Below are positions 1 to 5,308 of a DNA stretch of 5,308 nt, piece after piece; position 1 is the stretch's first letter; every line of letters starts with the position of its first letter. The notes below the pieces were generated by a model that was not told the DNA's origin, searched no databases, and was given only the letters and a program-made list of their open reading frames with translations. The position numbers and the translations under genes are program-made. Source of the stretch: CBIFWW01 sp966186435 (GTDB lineage: Bacteria > Pseudomonadota > Gammaproteobacteria > Enterobacterales > Enterobacteriaceae); contig CBIFWW010000185.1 of the NCBI GenBank assembly GCA_966186435.1, positions 1 to 5,308 on the forward strand. The letters are read 5' to 3'.

Positions 1-82
1 GTAATATCCCCAGCAAGATTATTTAACTACAACTTCAACACTGGCTAAATTAAAGTCAATATTATTTATATGGAACTACGTT
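1..82 (+). promoter_or_regulatory. AT-rich leader and ribosome-binding site of the autotransporter gene
   Basis: A short GGAAC at 72-76 places GGA eight bases before the ATG at 83, an acceptable but weak ribosome-binding site. TATTAT at 60-65 matches a -10 box at five of six positions, yet no good -35 lies 16-18 bases upstream and a start there would leave a leader of only about ten bases, so I do not call a promoter with confidence. The true promoter may lie before the window. An out-of-frame ATG at 70 opens a seven-codon reading frame that ends at 91-93, inside the gene. Confidence 0.4.
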
Positions 83-3070
83 ATGCGGTTTAAACTTTCG
101 TTTCTCGCTTCCATCATCATCATGTCCACCTCTGCACAGGCAAAAGACGTTTACTGGAAAGCAATTAGTAACGATCTGGATGGGACCGATTGGGCTACCA
201 CTAGCGCCTGGCAGGACGGACAATTGCCCAGCGCTAACGACCGCGCCATACTTGCTAATAAAGACTTAACTATTACGCGCGTCATTAATATTAGCCAGCC
301 GGGGGGCCTACCTGCAGAAATTGACGTCAATGGCACCACATTTTTAAACATCAATAAAGACATCCACTTTCAAGACCAGACCATAAATGTGCTTGGCACT
401 AAAAGTGTCCGTCCGGGCGTCTACTTAAGTCAACTCAACTTCAATGACAACGCCTCGGCCGGTAATTCCACTCTGAACATTATTGGCCAAAATATTATGC
501 CAAGAGAATTTTCTGATACTGGATTAGTGTTTAAAGATAACGCCAAAGCTGACCACGCCATTATTACAGTGAGTGATGAAGCATTAGTCAGTTTCTTCCA
601 TGATAGTTCTGCAGAAAATGCCACGATAACCCTCAATAAAGGGGGGATCGCCTACTTTACTAAAACGGCCAACATTGCCTCTGCAACCGTGACTGTCAAT
701 CAGGGCGGAGTGATTGCCTTTGATGAAGAAAGACTCGTCGATGGCAGCCACGCTAAAATCACCAACAATCCTGGCGGCGTTGTTGATATCAGCAACAATA
801 ACGCCCCTGTCGCCCTAGGCCAGTTGACTGGCGGTGGGGATATTTATCTGGGTGGTGAAGCCTTGCGAGTAGGTGCATTGAATCAGGATGCCACTATCAG
901 CGGTAATATCAGTGATGGGGGGGCAGAACAAGTTAACCAGTGGTATAAAACAACTGATACTAAAATCAACGAGTTCCAAAGCAAAGGCAAGTTATTCAAG
1001 CAAGGTTCCGGCGTCTTAACGCTTAGCGGGAATAATACCTATACCGGTCGCACCACCATAAACGGTGGCACCATCGCCATTGATAATGACAGCCGGCTAG
1101 GCGCGGGCAACGGCGATTTGCTTTTAGCCGGTGGCGCCCTTCATACCACTGATGATGTCACGCTAAACCGTATTCTACGAGTGAATGGCACTGGCAACGG
1201 ATTACATGCCGATAACACGCTCACCTTGCCACAGGCCGTTACCGGCGAAGGCACCGTATCATTAGGTGGCCCAGGCATAGTTAATGTGACCGGGCAAAAC
1301 CCCGCTTTCACTGGTACAGTTAATCTGGATAGCGGTCAATTGAATGTGCCTGGCTCGATTGCCGCTGCGGTTGCTGCCGCCAGTGGCACGGTACTTTCCG
1401 GTGACGGCCAGGTAGGAACAACAACCCTCGCCTCTGGTAGCACCTTGCAAGTAGGCGATGGGCTAATCGACCAAACCAGCGCCCCTGCCGGGCATTTCAC
1501 CGTTGATGGCGATCTCCACAATGCTGGCACGGTGAAGATGATCCGCAATGCCAATGTCACCGGTAGCACGCTGACAGTAAACGGTAATTACGCTGGCCAG
1601 TCAGGCAGCCAACTCAACTTCAATACCGTGTTGGGTGATGACAGCTCCAGTACCGATAAAATGGCAATAAAAGGCGGCAGCAGCGGTGAAAGCGCCGTGG
1701 CCGTCACCAACGTCGGCGGTAAAGGTGCGCAAACTGTCGAGGGTATCGAGCTGATTTCCGTGGCCGGTAGCTCTGATGCCAACTTTACCCAGTCCGGGCG
1801 TATTGTCGCCGGGGCCTATGACTATTCACTGGTTCGCGGCCAGGGTGACAATGCTAAAAACTGGTATCTGACCAGTAAACAGCCTGAAACCAAGCCAACG
1901 GATACTACCGATACTACTCAGCCCAAACCGCCGGTGGTTACTATTCACCCTGTGACACCGACTGCGCCAGTTACTCCTGGTAAACCCGTGGATAACACCA
2001 CTCCACCAACTAAAATCGTGGTGCCCCCGGTTGTGGTAGTGACACCCCAGGTAACGCCGCAAGTAACGCCGCATCATGACGATGAACCACAAGCCCCATC
2101 TACCCTGCGCCCGGAAGCCGCCAGCTACATTGCTAACCAGGCTGCGGCCAATACCCTGTTTGTGCATCAGTTAAACGATCGCGAGGGGGGTAAAACTTAC
2201 ATCGATCCGGAAAATGGGATTAATGCAGCACCCAGCCTGTGGCTACGTCAGTCCGGCCACCACACCCGTTTCAATGATGCCAGCGGCCAGTTGAACACCA
2301 CGGCCAACAGCTATGTAGCCCAATTGGGCGGCGCCGTGGCCCAGGGTGCCTTTGGGAGTAACGACCACTGGGATGTGGGTGTGATGGGGGGCTACGCCAA
2401 TCAGAAAAGCCATTCCCACGCCAGCCGCTCCGGGTATGGGTCCCGGGGCCAGATTGATGGCTACAGCGTAGGGCTTTACGCCACTTGGTTTGAAAATGCC
2501 GCCACCCGCAGAGGGAGCTATGTCGATAGCTGGGTGAACTATAACTGGTTCAGCAATAAGGTCTCCGGCGACGGCGTAAAAAGTGAAAGCTATGACAGCA
2601 AAGGGGTAACCGCCTCCGTAGAGACTGGTTATGCCTGGCCGCTTTCACGCAGTGAACATAAGGCGGTGTTTATCCAGCCTAAGGCCCAAATCATCTATAT
2701 GGGTGTGAAAGCGGATGATGTCACCGAATCTAACGGCACCCGAGTGCAGAGCACCGGCCAGGCCAATATCCAGACGCGCCTGGGTGCCAGGGTTTATATG
2801 GATGGCCACAGTCAGCGGGATGATCACACCCAGCGCACCTTCCAGCCGTTCTTCGAAGCCACCTGGATCCATAACACCCATGACTTTGGGGTACGGATGG
2901 ATCAGGTTACCGATAGCCAGCGCGGTGCCAGCAATGCGGCAGAAGCCAAGGTGGGTATTGAAGCCACCGTTAGCAAGCGTATGAACCTGTGGGGGGGTGT
3001 GGCGGAACAAGTGGGTGACCACGGCTACAACGACACCATGGGCCAGGTGGGGATCATGTACCGGTTCTGA
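83..3070 (+). CDS. Classical (type Va) autotransporter with beta-helical passenger and C-terminal beta-barrel
   Basis: This 995-residue protein is a complete self-secreted surface protein. Residues 1-20 are a signal peptide (basic MRFK, hydrophobic core, cleavage after AQA). The passenger follows: a W/G-rich opening (about 21-60), five degenerate beta-helix repeats (120-232), a stretch with Gly/Leu pattern leading into a PATR-type motif (GSGVLTLSGNNTYTG, 308-322), and a pertactin-like/autochaperone region (about 434-597, ending NWYLTS). Residues 601-672 are a linker with 19 prolines. A helix (about 676-700, RPEAASYIANQ) leads into the Autotransporter beta-domain (PF03797 type, about W720-F995), which carries the expected WLRQSG, GYSVGLYATWF, YVDSWVNYNWF and EATWIHNT blocks and ends MYRF. 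The protein has no cysteine, as is common in this family. I see no protease triad, GDSGS motif or RGD, so adhesion or aggregation is the likely but unproven role. The start is set by the signal peptide and a GGA eight bases upstream. The MisL/ShdA/Yap-like resemblance is from memory of the family; passenger ligand is unknown. Confidence 0.96.
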   Translation: MRFKLSFLASIIIMSTSAQAKDVYWKAISNDLDGTDWATTSAWQDGQLPSANDRAILANKDLTITRVINISQPGGLPAEIDVNGTTFLNINKDIHFQDQTINVLGTKSVRPGVYLSQLNFNDNASAGNSTLNIIGQNIMPREFSDTGLVFKDNAKADHAIITVSDEALVSFFHDSSAENATITLNKGGIAYFTKTANIASATVTVNQGGVIAFDEERLVDGSHAKITNNPGGVVDISNNNAPVALGQLTGGGDIYLGGEALRVGALNQDATISGNISDGGAEQVNQWYKTTDTKINEFQSKGKLFKQGSGVLTLSGNNTYTGRTTINGGTIAIDNDSRLGAGNGDLLLAGGALHTTDDVTLNRILRVNGTGNGLHADNTLTLPQAVTGEGTVSLGGPGIVNVTGQNPAFTGTVNLDSGQLNVPGSIAAAVAAASGTVLSGDGQVGTTTLASGSTLQVGDGLIDQTSAPAGHFTVDGDLHNAGTVKMIRNANVTGSTLTVNGNYAGQSGSQLNFNTVLGDDSSSTDKMAIKGGSSGESAVAVTNVGGKGAQTVEGIELISVAGSSDANFTQSGRIVAGAYDYSLVRGQGDNAKNWYLTSKQPETKPTDTTDTTQPKPPVVTIHPVTPTAPVTPGKPVDNTTPPTKIVVPPVVVVTPQVTPQVTPHHDDEPQAPSTLRPEAASYIANQAAANTLFVHQLNDREGGKTYIDPENGINAAPSLWLRQSGHHTRFNDASGQLNTTANSYVAQLGGAVAQGAFGSNDHWDVGVMGGYANQKSHSHASRSGYGSRGQIDGYSVGLYATWFENAATRRGSYVDSWVNYNWFSNKVSGDGVKSESYDSKGVTASVETGYAWPLSRSEHKAVFIQPKAQIIYMGVKADDVTESNGTRVQSTGQANIQTRLGARVYMDGHSQRDDHTQRTFQPFFEATWIHNTHDFGVRMDQVTDSQRGASNAAEAKVGIEATVSKRMNLWGGVAEQVGDHGYNDTMGQVGIMYRF
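301..306 (+). repeat. Six-G homopolymer early in the autotransporter gene
   Basis: The tract encodes Gly74-Gly75. Losing one G brings a TAA at 345-347 into frame, and gaining one brings a TGA at 322-324 into frame, so either slip would end the protein soon after the signal peptide. This is the placement expected of an on/off switch, but six bases is short for high-rate slippage. Confidence 0.6.
440..778 (+). repeat. Five degenerate beta-helix repeats in the autotransporter passenger
   Basis: The encoded protein repeats the pattern F-x-[DNK]-x-[AS]-x-A-x-x-[AS]-x-[IVL]-T-[VLN], beginning at F120 (FNDNASAGNSTLNI), F150 (FKDNAKADHAIITV), F172 (FHDSSAENATITL), F192 (FTKTANIASATVTV) and F213 (a longer copy ending in HAKITNN). 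Starts are spaced 30, 22, 20 and 21 residues apart, fitting turns of a right-handed beta-helix of about 20 residues. Copies three to five end in an N-x-GG turn (NKGG, NQGG, NPGG). The DNA copies have diverged, so this is a structural protein repeat and not a recent tandem duplication. Confidence 0.7.
917..923 (+). repeat. Seven-G homopolymer in the autotransporter passenger
   Basis: The tract encodes Gly279-Gly280 and the first base of Ala281. Adding a G leads to TAA within five codons (AGA ACA AGT TAA), and deleting one leads to TAA near 1018. It is one of the two longest G runs in the window. Confidence 0.6.
1883..2098 (+). other. Pro/Thr/Val-rich linker between passenger and translocator
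   Basis: This stretch encodes residues 601-672, with 19 prolines in 72 residues and many Thr and Val. It holds two short in-frame tandem repeats: a 9-bp GATACTAC(C/T) pair at 1901-1918 (DTTDTT) and a 12-bp CA(G/A)GTAACGCCG pair at 2048-2071 (QVTPQVTP, preceded by another VTP). It ends with HHDDE at 664-668. Such a segment is probably an extended, flexible spacer holding the passenger away from the membrane. The in-frame repeats are the most likely place for length differences between strains. Confidence 0.75.
2991..2997 (+). repeat. Seven-G homopolymer in the beta-domain coding sequence
   Basis: The tract encodes part of Trp970 and Gly971-Gly972 in the last strands of the barrel. A gained G creates TGA within about seven codons. 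A lost G reads past the normal stop to TAA at 3084-3086 and replaces the C-terminal YRF. Either change would remove the terminal Phe beta-signal used by the BAM complex. Confidence 0.6.
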
Positions 3071-3087
3071 TTGGTTACACCGTTAAC

Positions 3088-3113
3088 AAGCCGCTCAATT
3101 GAGCGGCTTTTTT
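3088..3113 (+). terminator. Rho-independent terminator between the convergent genes, probably bidirectional
   Basis: A perfect 22-bp palindrome has arms AAGCCGCTC (3088-3096) and GAGCGGCTT (3101-3109) around AATT, followed on the plus strand by six T (3108-3113). It starts 17 bases after the autotransporter stop, where a strong terminator is expected. Read from the minus strand, the same hairpin lies 16 bases after the receptor stop, but its following run is only CTTGTT, so termination in that direction should be weaker. Confidence 0.9.
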
Positions 3114-3125
3114 ATTGAAGCCAAA

Positions 3126-5234
3126 TCAGAATTGATAGCTGGCCCCTAAGGTCCAGGTCTGATCGCGGCCAATCCAGCAGTTGGTGTTGTCATAGCAGGT
3201 GAAGGTTTCTTTATTTGTCAGGTTCTGGGCGCTGGCCTTGAGGGTCAGCCCCGTCATGTTATGGCTGAGCACGCCCATATCGTAAGAAACCGCCATATCA
3301 TATTGCGTCGTGCCACCCAGCTTACCGGCATCATTGGTGGGCGCAATTTCCATCGGCCCGTTATAGCGTACCCCGCCACCCAGAGTTAACCCGTTCAGCC
3401 ATTGCTGGGTAAAGGCGTAATCAGCCCACAGGTTAGCCGCGTTTTCTGGCACCTGGGTCGGGCGCTTGCCCTGATATTTATCGTCTTCCGTGTTGATGGC
3501 GTGGATATAGGCATAGTTGGCGATAAGCGTCAGGTCATCGGTGGGGCGGCTCACCATCGATAGCTCGGCCCCTTTGGATTCGATCTCCCCGGTCTGGCGG
3601 TAATTCAGGTAACCCGGATCGGAAGTCACCACGTTTTTCTGGCGAATAGTAAATACCGAGGCAGTAAAGGTGGTGGCGTAATCCGCCAGCAGATATTTCA
3701 CCCCGCCCTCCACTTGCTTACTGGTGGTGGGTTTAACCTCCTTCGCGGTTAGATTCCCCTTAGGCGATACCGGCAGGAAGCCTTCGGAGTAGCTAATAAA
3801 CGGCGCAATACCATTATCAAAACTGTATAAAACCCCCAGGCGTTTGATCACCCGATCCTGGGAAATCCCCTGTTTGTCGCCGTTTGCCATATAGTCGGTG
3901 GTGGTGGACTGATAGTCGTCATACCGCAGGCTGGCGATAATATTCAGGCCGCCAAATTCCATCTGATCTTGGGCATACCAGCCTTTCTGCTGGTAACTTA
4001 GCCGGTTTTTCTGGGCGGTATATAAGCCCAAGCCACCGGTGGTGATCTGATCATAGTTCGGGTTGAGTATATCAATGCCCGGGGTAACGCTGGCGTACTT
4101 ATAGTTGTAGTGGGAATTTAGGTGCTGGTAATCAAAGCCTGCCAGCAGGTTGTGGCGCCAGTCCCCAAGGCTGACGGTTTTCTTTACCTGGTTATCAATA
4201 TTGAAGCTATGGAGATCTTCATCGGTGGTGTAGGCAAAGCGGTTTAACTGATACACCTGCTCGCCACTGCCGATGGAATAGGCGCTGCGCTGATGGGTGT
4301 CGACATCAAAATAGCGGGCTTTCTGGGTCACCGCCCAGCCGCTGTCAAATTCATGGTCGAAGCTATAGCCAATCATCCATTGGCGCTGTTTGAAACCACT
4401 CCAACGGTCACCGGCGAAGTCGCGCTTACCGGCATAACCGGAGCGCAGGTAATCCAGCGGCAGCGGGTTAGACGGCGTCAGGCTCGGCATATCCTGGTAC
4501 AAGGCATCAATCACCAGCAAGGTTTTGTCGGAAGGCTGCCAAGCCACAGACGGAGCCACCAGATAGTTTTCGCGGCGGGTGGTATGGGGCTGGTCATCGC
4601 CTTCGCTGGCCTTACCGATAAAGCGGTAACGCCAGTCGCTGTCGCTAATCTGGCCGGTGGAATCCAGGTAGCCTTCTTTGAGCTGACGGGCGCCGGTGTT
4701 GAACCCCATCTCAGTACGGGCGGCCTTCTCAGGCTGTTTACTTTGGATATTCACCAAGCCACCGGGGGAGGCATTGCCATACAGCACCGATGACGGGCCT
4801 TTAAGAATATCCACCCGCTCAATCAGAATCGGGTCGATATTGGCTTTGGTATTACCGGTGACGTTGTAAGGCAGCTCCAGGCCGTTGTAATACTCGTGAT
4901 CGGCAGCAAAACCACGGATCTTGTATTCGCTCATATAAGTGGTGGAACCACGGGTTTCGGTGGATACCCCCGGCGCATAGCGCAGGATTTCGTTCAGGCT
5001 GTTGGCGTGGCGGGCCTCAATTTCCTGGGCCTGTATGGTGTCGATGGTTTGTGGGGTTTTAGTTTCCGGCACTGCGGATTTGGTGGCGCTGTTGGTCCAG
5101 ACTGGTACGCTGCCACCGGCATCGGCATTGACCACGATAGTACTCTCCGTGGTATCCGCTGCCCATGCTCCGGCGCTCAACGCTAAAGAGAGCCATCCCG
5201 AAAGTACGCAAGGTGAAAAAGCATTTCTTTTCAT
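3126..5234 (-). CDS. TonB-dependent outer-membrane siderophore receptor, FhuA/FoxA/FcuA-like (probably hydroxamate)
   Basis: This 702-residue precursor (about 677 mature) should import a ferric siderophore across the outer membrane using TonB-ExbB-ExbD energy. Residues 1-25 are a signal peptide ending AWA|AD. A TonB box, ESTIVVNA, lies at 30-37. The plug domain (PF07715 type) spans about 57-166 and shows YAPGVSTE, YKIRGF and the hallmark ERVDILKGPSSVLYG followed by SPGGLVNI. The beta-barrel (PF00593 type) fills the rest, with the conserved GEIESKGAELSM at 549-560, QNLTNKE near the end and terminal SYQF. The only cysteines in the mature protein are C680 and C686, matching the spacing of the C-terminal disulfide in FhuA and FoxA; this favours a hydroxamate ligand such as ferrichrome or ferrioxamine, which is inference. 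The frame stays open upstream to a TTG at 5300, but ATG at 5234 directly starts a good signal peptide and the extra stretch coincides with promoter and Fur-box sequence. No clear Shine-Dalgarno precedes this ATG. The exact siderophore and gene name cannot be read from the sequence. Confidence 0.95.
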   Translation of the reverse strand: MKRNAFSPCVLSGWLSLALSAGAWAADTTESTIVVNADAGGSVPVWTNSATKSAVPETKTPQTIDTIQAQEIEARHANSLNEILRYAPGVSTETRGSTTYMSEYKIRGFAADHEYYNGLELPYNVTGNTKANIDPILIERVDILKGPSSVLYGNASPGGLVNIQSKQPEKAARTEMGFNTGARQLKEGYLDSTGQISDSDWRYRFIGKASEGDDQPHTTRRENYLVAPSVAWQPSDKTLLVIDALYQDMPSLTPSNPLPLDYLRSGYAGKRDFAGDRWSGFKQRQWMIGYSFDHEFDSGWAVTQKARYFDVDTHQRSAYSIGSGEQVYQLNRFAYTTDEDLHSFNIDNQVKKTVSLGDWRHNLLAGFDYQHLNSHYNYKYASVTPGIDILNPNYDQITTGGLGLYTAQKNRLSYQQKGWYAQDQMEFGGLNIIASLRYDDYQSTTTDYMANGDKQGISQDRVIKRLGVLYSFDNGIAPFISYSEGFLPVSPKGNLTAKEVKPTTSKQVEGGVKYLLADYATTFTASVFTIRQKNVVTSDPGYLNYRQTGEIESKGAELSMVSRPTDDLTLIANYAYIHAINTEDDKYQGKRPTQVPENAANLWADYAFTQQWLNGLTLGGGVRYNGPMEIAPTNDAGKLGGTTQYDMAVSYDMGVLSHNMTGLTLKASAQNLTNKETFTCYDNTNCWIGRDQTWTLGASYQF
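5124..5147 (-). other. TonB box of the siderophore receptor
   Basis: This encodes ESTIVVNA at residues 30-37, five residues after the predicted signal cleavage. It matches the (D/E)-T-I-x-V-x-A type TonB boxes of enterobacterial receptors and is the segment that pairs with TonB in the periplasm. Its position at the mature N-terminus also means there is no extra N-terminal signalling (STN/FecA-type) domain, so this receptor should not control a FecI/FecR-like system. Confidence 0.8.
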
Positions 5235-5271
5235 AATGTTAAGTATGGTTATTATATTATTGATATTGGGA

Positions 5272-5300
5272 GTGATAATTATTCCTATTTTTATTATCAA
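5272..5300 (-). promoter_or_regulatory. Candidate sigma-70 promoter of the siderophore receptor gene
   Basis: On the minus strand TTGATA (5300-5295, five of six to TTGACA) and TATCAC (5277-5272, four of six to TATAAT) are separated by exactly 17 bases. Transcription would start roughly 30 bases before the ATG at 5234. A rival -10, a perfect TATAAT at 5256-5251, has TTATCA 16 bases upstream but would leave only about ten bases of leader. Confidence 0.5.
5274..5298 (-). promoter_or_regulatory. Probable Fur box upstream of the siderophore receptor gene
   Basis: On the minus strand the segment begins GATAAT and ends ATTATC, an outer inverted repeat. Two overlapping 19-base windows match the Fur consensus GATAATGATAATCATTATC at 13 of 19 (5274-5292) and 12 of 19 (5280-5298). 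It overlaps the candidate -35/-10 pair, which suits repression by Fe-Fur and is the usual control of siderophore receptors. AT richness raises the chance of accidental matches, so the site is probable and not certain. Confidence 0.65.
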
Positions 5301-5308
5301 TGCAATAC

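Noticed and set aside
83..1880. Protease (SPATE or subtilisin-like) passenger
   Set aside because: No GDSGS motif or recognisable catalytic triad was seen, and the passenger is a continuous repetitive beta-helix pattern.
1826..2167. 113-codon open frame on the minus strand across the linker region
   Set aside because: It is antisense to the proline-rich linker; its Arg/Trp/Gly-rich composition is what the complement of Pro/Thr/Val codons gives.
2645..3022. 125-codon minus-strand and 89-codon plus-strand (2715-2984) frames in the beta-domain region
   Set aside because: Both overlap the conserved autotransporter barrel in other frames and carry no domain or start signal of their own.
4293..4793. 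166-codon open frame on the plus strand inside the receptor gene
   Set aside because: It lies wholly antisense to strongly conserved plug and barrel coding sequence, has no ribosome-binding site or recognisable domain, and is explained by codon bias of the real gene.
5235..5300. N-terminal extension of the receptor starting at TTG 5300 (22 extra residues)
   Set aside because: The extension is a low-complexity, Ile/Asn-rich translation of AT-rich DNA that overlaps the Fur box and promoter, and it would bury the signal peptide beginning at ATG 5234.
1..5308. tRNA, rRNA, CRISPR array, insertion sequence, attachment site or toxin-antitoxin pair
   Set aside because: No cloverleaf, spaced direct repeats, transposase or terminal inverted repeats were found; both long genes are intact and the gaps are too short to hold further genes.

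Overview
The window holds two large, complete, convergent genes for outer-membrane proteins, and almost nothing else. Signal peptides, codon use, a short shared terminator and a Fur-type promoter all fit a gamma-proteobacterium of the order Enterobacterales. The style of the autotransporter beta-domain (MisL/ShdA/Yap-like) and the FhuA/FoxA-like receptor suggest Yersiniaceae (Yersinia, Serratia or relatives). That placement is inference; no marker in the window fixes the genus.

Layout: positions 1-82 are an AT-rich leader with a modest ribosome-binding site. Positions 83-3070 (+) encode a 995-residue classical (type Va) autotransporter. It has a signal peptide, a cysteine-free beta-helical passenger with five degenerate repeats and one PATR motif, a pertactin-like autochaperone region, a 72-residue Pro/Thr/Val-rich linker, an alpha-helical linker and a C-terminal 12-stranded-type beta-barrel ending in Phe. 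Positions 3071-3125 are a 55-bp convergent intergenic gap containing a perfect 22-bp palindrome followed by a T run, acting as a terminator. Positions 3126-5234 (-) encode a 702-residue TonB-dependent receptor with a TonB box, a plug and a 22-stranded-type barrel, most like hydroxamate siderophore receptors. Positions 5235-5308 are its AT-rich promoter region with a plausible Fur box overlapping a -35/-10 pair.

How they work: the receptor would import a ferric (probably hydroxamate) siderophore using TonB-ExbBD energy and be repressed by Fur when iron is plentiful. The autotransporter would display a beta-helical, probably adhesive passenger at the cell surface; no catalytic motif is visible. 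They face each other, do not share an operon, and nothing in the sequence links their functions beyond shared outer-membrane location and a shared terminator.

I see no unmistakable new system. The observation most worth following is six poly-G tracts (6-7 G), all on the coding strand and all inside the autotransporter gene, against none of that length in the adjacent receptor gene. Checked single-base slips in them truncate the protein or remove its C-terminal beta-signal, so they are candidate, though short, phase-variation sites. A second point is the strong base-composition difference between the AT-rich N-terminal passenger and the GC-rich beta-domain, which suggests a mosaic gene.
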